Of a DNA stretch of 64,000 bases, positions 25,855-34,558 are shown piece after piece. The DNA comes from Actinomadura terrae (GTDB lineage Bacteria; Actinomycetota; Actinomycetes; Streptosporangiales; Streptosporangiaceae): assembly GCF_022751215.1 (NCBI RefSeq), contig NZ_JAICDG010000008.1, positions 186,001 through 250,000 on the forward strand, in the 5' to 3' direction. The notes below the pieces were generated by a model. That model ran no database searches. It worked only from the letters and a program-made list of their open reading frames with translations, and was not told the DNA's origin. Each line of letters opens with the position of its first letter. The first letter of the stretch is position 1. Made by a program: the position numbers and the translations under genes.

Positions 25855-25949
25855 GTGGTGACCCCTCCTAGGGGCGATGAGCGCGAGCCTGCGGACAAAA
25901 CCGACAAAAAACTCGATCAGTTGTGACCCCGGCAAATGCTGATCGAGCG
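25855..25949. CRISPR. Two decayed CRISPR repeats
   Basis: 25855-25884 matches the minus-orientation repeat at 22 of 30 positions, including the block TAGGGGCGATGAG. 25920-25949 begins GTTGTGACCCCGG and is weaker. The 35-nt gap equals a spacer. No leader is next to them. This looks like the remains of an array between the SAVED gene and cas6. The rest of 25825-26195 shows no gene; it should hold the cas6 operon promoter. Confidence 0.5.
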
Positions 25950-26195
25950 GGGCGATATTCCAAGCCAGCATATCCACTCCTGCGTTCGAGACCACATCCG
26001 GACAGGCGATGTCGTGATTAAGTTTGTTGTCAGCTCATCTTCCACCATGAGGGTGGCGTAACGTCCCCCGTCGTGGGCGAGGAGCCGGTGGAGTTCACGC
26101 TCGCAGACGGGTCTGACAAAACCGGCCGTCCATCAGTCCTGGCTGAAAGTTCACACCTCCTGCCCGTTACCAATTGCCGAGAAAGGACCGATTTG

Positions 26196-26933
26196 ATGCG
26201 TTTGCGAGTGAGCTTCCATACGGGGGCCCAGGAGCTTCCATGGGAGGAGGTGCTGGCGCCTGGCCGGGCGCTGTCGTACGCGCTGCTGGAGCGGGGGGCG
26301 CCCGAGCTGGGGAAGGCCCTCCACCGGAACGGGCTGGGATCCCACGGACTCGCCCCCTTCGGGTACGGCGCGCCGGTGTTCCCCGCGGCGCGGCGGCGGC
26401 GCGGGGTCTATGCCGCCGAAGGCCCCGGTGTCGTGGAGTTCGGCAGTCCGCTGATCGCGGTGGTCGAGGGCTGGGCGGCCGCGCTGGCGGCGATTCCCGT
26501 GCTGGCGTGGGGAGCGACCGCGTTCATCGTCGACACGGTCGAGCCGGTGGAGGCACCGAAGTTCGAGTCGGGAAAGGCCGTCTTCCGCACCGAGACGCCG
26601 GTGGTGATGAAGTGCTCGGGACGGGACGACTCCGGTGCCCGCGCGCACCGGCAGGCGTGGTGCCTTCCGGGCGAGCCCGAATGGGACGTCTACGTGCAGA
26701 GCAATCTCCGGCGCAAGGCGGCGGCCCTGCGCCTGGATCCGGAGGTGACCCTCGAAAACGTCGGCTGGATCGGGCCGAAGCGCTCGTTCGCGGTCGGCAG
26801 CGGCGGGGGCGGGAAGAAGCCGGGGGCCAGGGTTGAGGTAATGGTGTCCGGGGCGCCGGAGACGCTTTCGGCTCTGCACTCCTGGGGGCTCGGTCAGGCC
26901 AACAGCACCGGAATGGGCTGGATCGGTGCCTGA
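26196..26933 (+). CDS. cas6: CRISPR pre-crRNA endoribonuclease Cas6
   Basis: A 245-aa protein from ATG 26196 with AAAGGA upstream. The N-terminal ferredoxin-like half includes LGKALHRNGLGSHGLAPFGY, where a His near position 42 or 49 is the likely catalytic residue. The C-terminus SWGLGQANSTGMGWIG is the Gly-rich loop that defines Cas6. It cuts repeat RNA to make crRNA; the repeats here form a weak CCCC/GGGG hairpin. It is the only Cas6 in the window and both arrays share the repeat, so it probably serves type I-B and type III-D together. Its end overlaps cas8 by 8 bp. Confidence 0.92.
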   Translation: MRLRVSFHTGAQELPWEEVLAPGRALSYALLERGAPELGKALHRNGLGSHGLAPFGYGAPVFPAARRRRGVYAAEGPGVVEFGSPLIAVVEGWAAALAAIPVLAWGATAFIVDTVEPVEAPKFESGKAVFRTETPVVMKCSGRDDSGARAHRQAWCLPGEPEWDVYVQSNLRRKAAALRLDPEVTLENVGWIGPKRSFAVGSGGGGKKPGARVEVMVSGAPETLSALHSWGLGQANSTGMGWIGA

Positions 26934-28368
26934 GACCGCATCGGCCACGTCCTTGGAATTGACTGCGGCCCCGTCCTTGGAATTGACCGCGAGTCCTTTG
27001 CAGCGCGTAGGGGCTTTCGCCTTGGCGGCGCTCGCCAAGGTGGACCACCCCCGCGACGTATCAGGCGGCCTCCTCCACGCGACCGTCGAGCGGATGACGA
27101 GCCACCTCCTGGAGACGGTCAAGGCGGCGAAGGCCACCGATGACGGCGGGTTCTGGCTCGGGGCCAGTTACCTGCTGTGGCCGAATTCGAAGCTGAATCC
27201 GACCGCGCGCGGACGACAAACACCCCCGGAGCGGAAGCGGCTGATCGAGGAGTGGCGGGCGTGTCCGGATCCGGCTGATTGGCCGGAGGCGCCGTGCGCA
27301 TACTGCGCACGCCCGGCCTGCGACTGGTACGGCAAGGTCGACATCCCCCTGGGCGCGAGCGTCGCGCACCGCAACACCACCGCACCAGGTCACGAGGGCA
27401 CACCGCTGTGTTACCCGTGCGTCGCGAGCCTGTGGGCCTTCCCGTATGGCGCGTCATTGTCGGGCGGCCGGGCCGCCCTGATGCATTCCTGGGACGACGA
27501 ATTCCTGACGAGGATGACCGCGACCACGGTTGATCAGACCTTGCGTCGGGCTTCCGCCGGGCCGTCCAAGAAGCAGAAGCCCAGCCCGTACGCGCGCGAA
27601 TTGTGGGTGCTGCAAGCGGTGCGCGCCTACAGCCAGCGGATCACCTCCGGTGTGGAGCTGATCGTGTTGTCCAACTCCAACAAGGAGCAGCTGCTCGCCA
27701 CGCAGGAGCTGACCCAGCCGGTCGCGGAATGGCTCCGATCCACCAACAAGAAGACCGAGCTCAGGGCCGCATACCCGGTGCTGGTCGCGACGCAGGGAAC
27801 GAAGCAGGTTCCGGGAGATGCGTTCCTGGCCAAGCGCGCGTTCACCCGTCCGGCACAGGTCTTGGATTTCGCGATCGGCCACGTACTGAACAAGATCTCG
27901 GCGGCCGCCCTCATCCCCGCCGAAACGATCGTGTTAGGCCCACTCCTTTACGACTACTGCCGTGAGGTACTGACCATGGACGACAAGGACGTCGAACGCA
28001 TTAAGGAACTGGCGCGACGGCTGGCCGCACTGCTGGGGCAGGACAGCCGCCGGGGCCCGTTCCGCGAATTCATCCAGGCCAACAGCAAAGGCGGAAACCT
28101 GCACGGCTGGTTCCGCTCCAAGGGCGTGGACTGGCTCCTTTTCGCGCGGCCCAAGGACACCTCGCCCGTCCTGCTGCCGGTGCAGGACTACCGGCTGCTC
28201 TTCGAGGACGAGCGGTCCTGGTCCTGGCGGCGGCTGCTGGTCTTCGCCGTGCTGGAGGCGCTGGCCGAGGCGGGATGGGAGCCGAAGGGCTCACAGGAGG
28301 AACTTCAGGAGATCAAGGAACTGGCCGTCGCCGTCGGCGGCGACCAGGAGGAAGGGGCACGGCTGTGA
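26926..28368 (+). CDS. cas8b1: Cas8 (Cst1/Cas8a1-like), type I-B Cascade
   Basis: A 480-aa protein from GTG 26926, overlapping cas6. It contains the paired cysteine motifs of Cst1-type large subunits: CAYCARPAC near residue 125 and CYPCVASLW near 165, followed by AFPYGASLSGGRAALM. The C-terminal half is helical. It is the large Cascade subunit that recognises the PAM and recruits Cas3. Order cas6-cas8-cas7-cas5-cas3-cas4-cas1-cas2 fits subtype I-B. Its stop overlaps the GTG of cas7 (GTGA), implying translational coupling. Confidence 0.88.
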   Translation: MPETASATSLELTAAPSLELTASPLQRVGAFALAALAKVDHPRDVSGGLLHATVERMTSHLLETVKAAKATDDGGFWLGASYLLWPNSKLNPTARGRQTPPERKRLIEEWRACPDPADWPEAPCAYCARPACDWYGKVDIPLGASVAHRNTTAPGHEGTPLCYPCVASLWAFPYGASLSGGRAALMHSWDDEFLTRMTATTVDQTLRRASAGPSKKQKPSPYARELWVLQAVRAYSQRITSGVELIVLSNSNKEQLLATQELTQPVAEWLRSTNKKTELRAAYPVLVATQGTKQVPGDAFLAKRAFTRPAQVLDFAIGHVLNKISAAALIPAETIVLGPLLYDYCREVLTMDDKDVERIKELARRLAALLGQDSRRGPFREFIQANSKGGNLHGWFRSKGVDWLLFARPKDTSPVLLPVQDYRLLFEDERSWSWRRLLVFAVLEALAEAGWEPKGSQEELQEIKELAVAVGGDQEEGARL

Positions 28369-29408
28369 CGTTCCTGGTGGGACAGCAGATTCTCCAGATC
28401 AAGGCCGGTGCGCCGAACAACGGGCGGGGCGAGGACAACCGGGGAATGGTCAAGCAGTTCATGGTCGGCAGAGGGGACAAGTATCCGTATGTGTCCGCGC
28501 AGGCAGGTCGCCGGTGGCTGCGCGACAGCCTGCCGACCGGTGAGCCGACCTCGCCGGTGATCCGCAGCGGGGAGGGCAAGAAGCAGCAGGCCTACACGCG
28601 CGGCCGTCCCGACCTCTACCTGGACGACGACCTGTTCGGCTACATGATCGCGGTCAAGGCGGACGAAGCGGGCAAGTCGCAGACGTTCATGCGCGACACG
28701 GTGCTGGCGACCGGCACCCTGGTCTCGGTCGTGCCCAACAGGCCGATCATGGACTTCGGCACGATGAGCCGCGACTTCGAGCCCGGGACGAACCCCGTCA
28801 TCCACGAGCACGAGATGTACACCGCCGACCTGGCCGGTGACCTGCTCCTCGACCTGCCGCGCGCCGGGACGTTCGAGACCGGTGGCAGGACGACCAAGGC
28901 CGCGCTGCCCGGCGGCCTGGCCGACGAGGTGGTCGAGCGGGGCGGCAGTGAGGTCGTCCTGCGCGACGTGCGGTGCGTGCGGTTGCCGATCGACGAGCGG
29001 CGCCGCCGGGTCGCGGTGCTGCTGCGGACGATGGCGGTGGTCAAGGGCGGCGCCAAGCAGTCGGCCCACTACGGCGACCGGACGCCCGGCCTGCTGATCC
29101 TCGCGCCGATCAAGGGCGGGACCAACCCGTTCACCAGGGTCGTACGGGAGCGCGACAAGGCGACCCACTTCGACGCCGACGTCCTGCGCGAGGAGATCGA
29201 GGCGTGGGCCGACGAACTGGACGGCCCGGTCCGCATCGGCTGGGCGCCCGGGTTCCTCGGCGGCCAGCGCGACCGGGCCGGTAGCGACCTCGCCGACCTG
29301 ATCAAGGAGGAGCGGCTCGTCCTCGGCCACCCCCGGACCGTCCTGAACACCCTGGCCGACGAGATCGAACGCGGCGACCACGACCACTGGTTCGACGACG
29401 CGCGATAG
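28365..29408 (+). CDS. cas7: Cas7 (Cst2/DevR family), type I-B backbone
   Basis: A 347-aa protein from GTG 28365 in a GTGA overlap with cas8. The start VTFLVGQQILQIKAGAPNNG and the following GEDNRGMVKQF are typical of the DevR/Cst2 group of Cas7. Multiple copies line crRNA in Cascade. The Gly/Arg-rich segment around residue 35-75 would hold the RNA. No damage is seen. Cas5 follows after 66 bp. Confidence 0.92.
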   Translation: MTFLVGQQILQIKAGAPNNGRGEDNRGMVKQFMVGRGDKYPYVSAQAGRRWLRDSLPTGEPTSPVIRSGEGKKQQAYTRGRPDLYLDDDLFGYMIAVKADEAGKSQTFMRDTVLATGTLVSVVPNRPIMDFGTMSRDFEPGTNPVIHEHEMYTADLAGDLLLDLPRAGTFETGGRTTKAALPGGLADEVVERGGSEVVLRDVRCVRLPIDERRRRVAVLLRTMAVVKGGAKQSAHYGDRTPGLLILAPIKGGTNPFTRVVRERDKATHFDADVLREEIEAWADELDGPVRIGWAPGFLGGQRDRAGSDLADLIKEERLVLGHPRTVLNTLADEIERGDHDHWFDDAR

Positions 29409-29474
29409 CACGCCCGCACCGTACGAGCCACCCGCCCGCCCGCGTCGTCCGCGTCGTCCGCAAGGAGTACGCCC

Positions 29475-30128
29475 ATGCCCGAGGCCCTGGAAGTGACCGT
29501 CACGGCTCCGGTCGTCAGCTTCCGCAACCCCCTCTACGACGGGCTCCAGGTCGGGCTGCCCTGCCCGCCGCCGTCCACCGTCGGCGGGATGCTCGCCGCC
29601 GCCGCCGGAGGATGGGACCGGGTGCCCCCGCACACCCGGTTCGCCATGACCTTCCACGCCGCCGGATCGGGCGAGGACCTGGAGACCTACCACCCGCTCG
29701 GCAGCCCCGGGACCCCGACCAACGTCACCATCAAGATCCGGGATTTTCTGGCCCTCGTCACGCTGACGGTTTGGCTCACCGAGGACATCGGCCTGTGGAC
29801 GCGCGCGATCCGCCGCCCGGTCTGGCCGCTGCGGCTCGGTCGCAGCCAGGACCTGGTCGCCACGGCCGTCCGCCGCGCCGAGCTGACCACGTCGACCGGC
29901 CGCCAGAACCATGCGATCGTCCCCTTCGGCCTGCCGAACGCAACCGGCACGACGATGCGGCTGACGACCGCCATCTCCGCCGACCGAGCCCGCTTCACCT
30001 GGGACAACTACCGATATGCCCCGGACGGCGCGCGGGTTGAAATCGACACCGGCCTCGCCACTGCGGACGGACAGGCCCTGGCGCTCCTCCCACCTGTCCA
30101 TCCGGACCGGCTGGCCCCGACCCCCTGA
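29475..30128 (+). CDS. cas5: Cas5, type I-B
   Basis: A 217-aa protein from ATG 29475 with AAGGAG 10 bp upstream. It starts LEVTVTAPVVSFRNPL, the typical Cas5 first strand, then LPCPPPSTVGGMLAAA, the signature helix of Cas5 where TypeIB and TypeIA members share PPPST. The rest is a beta-rich RAMP-like domain. It caps the 5' handle of crRNA in Cascade next to Cas8 and Cas7. Cas3 begins 11 bp after the stop. Confidence 0.9.
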   Translation: MPEALEVTVTAPVVSFRNPLYDGLQVGLPCPPPSTVGGMLAAAAGGWDRVPPHTRFAMTFHAAGSGEDLETYHPLGSPGTPTNVTIKIRDFLALVTLTVWLTEDIGLWTRAIRRPVWPLRLGRSQDLVATAVRRAELTTSTGRQNHAIVPFGLPNATGTTMRLTTAISADRARFTWDNYRYAPDGARVEIDTGLATADGQALALLPPVHPDRLAPTP

Positions 30129-30138
30129 GACCACCACT

Positions 30139-32529
30139 GTGAAAGACCTTCGAGCGAAGAGCTCCCCCGAGCCGGGAGTTCCCGGCGAGCTGCTGACCAG
30201 CCATCTGCTGAACACCCTGGAAGCCGTGTGGGCGATCCGTGCCCGGGTGGGCGACATCCCCGGCATGCCACCCGATTTCTGGACGTGGGCGGCGCTTGCC
30301 GCGCTGCTCCACGACACAGGCAAGTTGCCGGACGGCTTCCAGCGGATGATCGGCAACATCGCCGGGCAGAAGCCGACCGTCTGGGGCGAACGGCACGAGG
30401 TGCTGTCCCTGGGATTCGTACGCCTGCTTCTCGCCGATCTACCCACCGAGCAATGTGACTGGGTAGCGGCGGTGGTGGCCGGGCATCACCGACCATTCAC
30501 CTCGGGCCTCGAAGGCGCGTCCAAACTGCCGCTGTTCACGCAGTACGTCGACGACCGTCCCAAGGACTTCGCCGAAAAATTCACACCGGCCGACCAGGAG
30601 CGCCTCGTCGCCCTCATGGAATGGCTGCACGCCACCGGCCGCCGGTACCGTCTGCCGTTCCCCGAGACCGCGCCGCGACCCGGCGTCCGCCAGTTGACGG
30701 ACGCCGCCCATCGGCAATTCCAGAAACTCGTGGATCGCTGGGGGCTGCAACTCCCATACGGCAACGCCGGTGGCACCACGGCAGTTCTCTTACTGGGCGC
30801 AGTCACCATGGCCGACCACCTGTCCTCCGCGCACGTGCCCCTGGACAGCCGGAACCCACTGAACGAGACCTACCCCGTCCGGCTGGCGGAGCGGCTCGCG
30901 GGTCGCGGCCACACCCTACGTCCGCAACAGCGACAGGCCGCCGAAACCCTCGGCAACCTTCTCCTGCGCTCCTGGACGGGAAGCGGCAAAACCGAGGCGG
31001 TCCTCCTATGGGCGGTGACCCAGACCGGCGACCTGGCGGTCCGCGCAAATGGAAATCCCCGCGTCTTCTACCTACTGCCCTACCTGGCCAGCATCAACGC
31101 CATGACTGGCCGCCTCGCCGAAGACCTGAACTCACCTGACGGGATCGGTGTCGCTCACTCCAGAGCTGCCTCGTACCACCTTGCGAAGTCCCTTTCCGAT
31201 GGATGCGCCAGTGAGGACGCCGCCGCAACCAAAGCGCATTCCCGCGCGGAGGCCACCAAGAATTTCCGTGAACTCCTCCGTATCGGCACCCCGTACCAGC
31301 TCCTTCGGGGCGCACTGGCGGGACCCGTGCACTCCAGCATCCTCACCGACAGCGCCAACTCGATTTTCATCCTGGACGAACTGCATGCCTACGACGCGCG
31401 CCGCCTCGGCATGATCCTCGCCGTCCTCAGCTTCTGGCACCGCCTCGGCGGACGCGTCGCCGTGCTCTCCGCGACCATGCCCACCGCCCTCGCCGACCTG
31501 GTCTCCCAAGCTCTCGACGGCCGGACGACCCTGGTCGAACCACCGGCGGAGCTTCAACCACCCGTCCGGCACCGGCTGCACACCCGCCAAGCCCATCTCA
31601 CCGACAAGAAGTCCCTCGACGAGATACGCCAACGACTCATCGATGACCAATCCGTCCTCATCGTCGCCAACAACATCCGCGACGCGATCACCCTTTACGA
31701 AACCCTCGGACCCTTCTGCGTCGAACTCCACGGCGCAGGCTCCGCACATCTACTGCACTCGCGCTACCGCCGCATGGACCGGACCCCCATCGAAACCGCC
31801 ATCAAGAAGCGCTTCGGCAGCCGAGAGCCCCGCCGGCCGGGCCTGCTGGTCGGAACCCAAGCGCTCGAAGTCTCCCTCGACCTCGATCTCGACGCCTGCC
31901 ACACCTCGGCCGCCGACCTCGAAGCCCTCGTCCAGCGCTTCGGCAGGACCAACAGGCTCGGCACCCTGGCCCCCGCCCCGCTGATCGTCCACCAACCCGC
32001 CTATTCCACCCGCAACGGCGAACAGTGGGCCGACGGCGTCTACGAAGCCGAGCCCACCCTGCACGGCTGGGACATCCTCACCCGCCACGACGGACAGGCC
32101 ATCAACGAACAGGTCATCACCGGATGGCTGGACGAGATCTACGCCGGCCCCTGGGGCCGCACCTGGTCCGAAAGGGTCGAGCGCCACCGCCGCGAATTCG
32201 AGAAGGCCTTCCTCGAATTCTCCCACCCCTTCGACGACCGGTCTCTTCTAGCTGACATCTTCGACCGGCAATTCGAAGGATCCGAAGTCATCCTTCGCCA
32301 AGACCACGACGACTACAGGGCCTCCTTGGAGGGCAAGGAGGACAAGGCAGTCGCTCGCCTGCACGCCGACCAGTACCTCATACCCGTCCCGTCATGGTGC
32401 ACCTCCCTTGGCAGCTATGACAAGCGCTTCAGGATATGCGTCATCGAGGGCGACTACGACGAACGCCTAGGCCTGCGGGCCATCAACCCCGACCCCCACC
32501 AAAAATACGAACCGGGTGAGATCCTTTGA
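30139..32529 (+). CDS. cas3: Cas3 nuclease-helicase
   Basis: A 796-aa protein from GTG 30139; an open frame runs further upstream but overlaps cas5. HD nuclease: LLHDTGK with His58-Asp59, HEVLSLGF, then VAGHHRPF. Superfamily 2 helicase: SWTGSGKTEA at about 276-285 (Walker A), DELHAYD at 413-419 (Walker B), LSATMPTAL (motif III) and QALEVSLDLDLD with QRFGRTNR (motifs V/VI). It is recruited by Cascade to unwind and degrade target DNA. HD is fused to the N-terminus as usual. Stop overlaps the TTG of cas4. Confidence 0.95.
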   Translation: MKDLRAKSSPEPGVPGELLTSHLLNTLEAVWAIRARVGDIPGMPPDFWTWAALAALLHDTGKLPDGFQRMIGNIAGQKPTVWGERHEVLSLGFVRLLLADLPTEQCDWVAAVVAGHHRPFTSGLEGASKLPLFTQYVDDRPKDFAEKFTPADQERLVALMEWLHATGRRYRLPFPETAPRPGVRQLTDAAHRQFQKLVDRWGLQLPYGNAGGTTAVLLLGAVTMADHLSSAHVPLDSRNPLNETYPVRLAERLAGRGHTLRPQQRQAAETLGNLLLRSWTGSGKTEAVLLWAVTQTGDLAVRANGNPRVFYLLPYLASINAMTGRLAEDLNSPDGIGVAHSRAASYHLAKSLSDGCASEDAAATKAHSRAEATKNFRELLRIGTPYQLLRGALAGPVHSSILTDSANSIFILDELHAYDARRLGMILAVLSFWHRLGGRVAVLSATMPTALADLVSQALDGRTTLVEPPAELQPPVRHRLHTRQAHLTDKKSLDEIRQRLIDDQSVLIVANNIRDAITLYETLGPFCVELHGAGSAHLLHSRYRRMDRTPIETAIKKRFGSREPRRPGLLVGTQALEVSLDLDLDACHTSAADLEALVQRFGRTNRLGTLAPAPLIVHQPAYSTRNGEQWADGVYEAEPTLHGWDILTRHDGQAINEQVITGWLDEIYAGPWGRTWSERVERHRREFEKAFLEFSHPFDDRSLLADIFDRQFEGSEVILRQDHDDYRASLEGKEDKAVARLHADQYLIPVPSWCTSLGSYDKRFRICVIEGDYDERLGLRAINPDPHQKYEPGEIL

Positions 32530-33023
32530 TCGAGGCCGATGACGTCGGCGGCGTCCACATCAAATACCTCTACCACTGCCGCCGCCAACTGTGGCTCTAC
32601 CTGCGCGGGGTCCGCCCCGAACACCTGAACGGCAGCGTGCAACTCGGTGAGGCCGTACACGACACCTCGTACACCCGCCGCAGCCCGGTAGACCTCGGCG
32701 CGGCGAAACTCGACTTCGTCGACGGCCGCCACTGGGTCCACGAAGTCAAATCATCGGCCCGGCCGACCCCCGCCGACCAGGCCCAGGGACGCCACTACTG
32801 CTACCGCCTCGCAGATATCGGCATCGACGCTCAGGGCGCGATCCTGCACTACCCCAAAACCCGCCGCACCCACCGCCACCCCTACACACCAGAAGCCGCC
32901 CATAAAGCCAAGGCCGACATCGCCGAGGTCCTCACCGTCGCCGCCGCCGACACCTCGCCCACCCGCCTCGCACGCTCCGCCTGCCGGGGTTGCAGCTACA
33001 CCGACTACTGCTGGACGGAATGA
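32526..33023 (+). CDS. cas4: Cas4 adaptation exonuclease
   Basis: A 165-aa protein starting at TTG 32526 within a TTGA overlap with cas3. One cysteine near the start (YHCRRQLW) and three at the end (CRGCSYTDYC) would hold an iron-sulfur cluster. The RecB-type nuclease motif is LDFVDGRHWVHEVKSS (Asp, then Glu-Val-Lys), with QGRHYCYRL afterwards. Cas4 trims prespacers and sets their orientation by the PAM. Cas1 starts 2 bp after its stop. Confidence 0.94.
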   Translation: MIEADDVGGVHIKYLYHCRRQLWLYLRGVRPEHLNGSVQLGEAVHDTSYTRRSPVDLGAAKLDFVDGRHWVHEVKSSARPTPADQAQGRHYCYRLADIGIDAQGAILHYPKTRRTHRHPYTPEAAHKAKADIAEVLTVAAADTSPTRLARSACRGCSYTDYCWTE

Positions 33024-33024
33024 C

Positions 33025-34005
33025 ATGCCCGCCGCCGCACGCACCTACTGGCTCACCAGCCCCTGCCGCATTCGCCGCAAGGACGAATCACTGGTCATCG
33101 AACGCGAAGGAACCGGCAAGGTTCACCTGCCGGTCACCGACGTCCGTGACATCGTCGCCTGCGCCGAAACCGACATCAACACCTCCGTCATCGCGCTCCT
33201 GAACCGCCACCGCATCAACGTCCACTTCCTGAGCCACTACGGCGACTACGCCGGATCACTGCTCACCTCGGACACCAGCACGTCCGGCGAAACCGTCCTC
33301 GCCCAGGCTCGCCTTGCCGAACACCCCGAAGCCGCACTCCAGGTCGCCCGCAACATCGTCGGCTCCACCGCCTTCAACGTCCGCCGCGTCATCGACCGAA
33401 AACTCCTCGCCCGCCCCTACGACGTCCTGCGAAAGGACCTCGAATCCGCTGAGAGCGCCGCCCACCTCATGGGCATCGAGGGCAATTTCCGCCGATCGGC
33501 ATGGGACGTCCTCGACACCAAGCTCCCCGGCTGGCTCCAGCTGGGCGGCCGCAGCCGCCGCCCGCCCAAGAACGCGGGCAACGCATTCATCAGCTACGTG
33601 AACGGCATCACCTACGCCCGTACTCTCACGGCCCTACGTCTGACGCCCCTGCACACCGGCATCGCCTTCCTGCACAGCAGCATGGAACGCCAACGCCACT
33701 CCCTGGTCCTCGACATCTCCGAGATGTTCAGGCCACTCTTCGCCGAGCGGCTGCTCCTGCGGATGGCCACCCGGAACCAACTCAAGGAGCACCACTTCGA
33801 CACCGAGACCAACCAGGCCATGCTCAGCGAAAACGGCCGCAAACTAGTCGTCCAGGCCGTCCGCGACGAACTGGCCGTCACCGTCGCCCACCGCACCCTC
33901 AACCGCTCCGTCGCCTACGACGAACTGCTCTACCTCGACGCCCTCGCCCTCACCCGACGATGCCTCGAAGGCACCACCTACAAGCCGTTCCGCATCTGGT
34001 GGTGA
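33025..34005 (+). CDS. cas1: Cas1 integrase, type I-B
   Basis: A 326-aa protein from ATG 33025. The three metal ligands are in place: Glu152 in MGIEGNFRR, His217 in IAFLHSSMER and Asp230 in LVLDISEMFRP, with the His-Asp spacing of 13 seen in well studied Cas1. The C-terminal helical domain and the TYKPFRIWW tail are typical of the I-B branch. It joins new spacers to the leader-proximal repeat as a complex with Cas2. Gene lies between cas4 and cas2. Confidence 0.95.
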   Translation: MPAAARTYWLTSPCRIRRKDESLVIEREGTGKVHLPVTDVRDIVACAETDINTSVIALLNRHRINVHFLSHYGDYAGSLLTSDTSTSGETVLAQARLAEHPEAALQVARNIVGSTAFNVRRVIDRKLLARPYDVLRKDLESAESAAHLMGIEGNFRRSAWDVLDTKLPGWLQLGGRSRRPPKNAGNAFISYVNGITYARTLTALRLTPLHTGIAFLHSSMERQRHSLVLDISEMFRPLFAERLLLRMATRNQLKEHHFDTETNQAMLSENGRKLVVQAVRDELAVTVAHRTLNRSVAYDELLYLDALALTRRCLEGTTYKPFRIWW

Positions 34006-34008
34006 GCC

Positions 34009-34272
34009 GTGCACGTCATCGTCGTCTACGACACCGCCGCGGAACGAAATCCCCGCATCCTGCGAACCTGCCGCAAGTACCTGCACCACGTCCAACGAAG
34101 CGTCTTCGAAGGCCAGGTCACCCAAGCGCAACTACGCCGCTTCCAATCAGAAGTCGAAACCCTCCTGGACCTCTCCTACGACAACGTGATCGTCTACACC
34201 TTCCCCCCAGGCACAACCCCCATCCGCCACGCCTGGGGCGCCGCCGAACCCAACCCCACCGACATCCTGTGA
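34009..34272 (+). CDS. cas2: Cas2 adaptation protein
   Basis: An 87-aa protein from GTG 34009, 3 bp after cas1. It begins VIVVYDTAAERNPRILRTC, with the conserved Asp8 of the ferredoxin-like fold, and contains YLHHVQRSVFEGQ, the usual Cas2 dimer strand. It ends with an extended Pro-rich tail. It bridges two Cas1 dimers during spacer capture. It is the last gene of the rightward cas operon. Confidence 0.95.
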   Translation: MHVIVVYDTAAERNPRILRTCRKYLHHVQRSVFEGQVTQAQLRRFQSEVETLLDLSYDNVIVYTFPPGTTPIRHAWGAAEPNPTDIL

Positions 34273-34306
34273 ACCCCCACCAGCCCACAGTCGCCACATG
34301 AACGCC

Positions 34307-34399
34307 GTCCTCATACCCTCGCCAGGGGTCGTAATGGGCTCTGAAACTGCGGACCCGCGGCCAGCGGAAATCATCATCGCCGCTATCAGCGGTCTACTC
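34307..34399 (+). CRISPR. Possible decayed repeats after cas2
   Basis: 34307-34335 begins GTCCTCAT and ends GGGTCGTAAT, aligning with the 30-nt repeat with one gap. 34370-34399 keeps TCATCGCC and scattered matches (17 of 30). They are 34 nt apart, the same as intact spacers. This is where an I-B array is often found, so a degenerated array is plausible. The second unit alone would not be significant. The rest of 34273-34558 shows no gene. Confidence 0.35.
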
Positions 34400-34558
34400 T
34401 CCCTGTCTGGCACCGTCCGACCACGGCCCAATGCTTGCCGCTGTGGTGCCTGCTGTTCCGTGCCATCGTCCTGACGGCATTCGATGCCCAGGTCTGTTGA
34501 ACCGCAAGCCTCCATGGAGGTGAGACGGTCAGGCGAAACTCGCGCTACCGTCCGGTGA

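Noticed and set aside
28305..30446. 713-aa leftward open frame across cas7, cas5 and the start of cas3
   Set aside because: Antisense to three well-defined cas genes; composition typical of a shadow frame.
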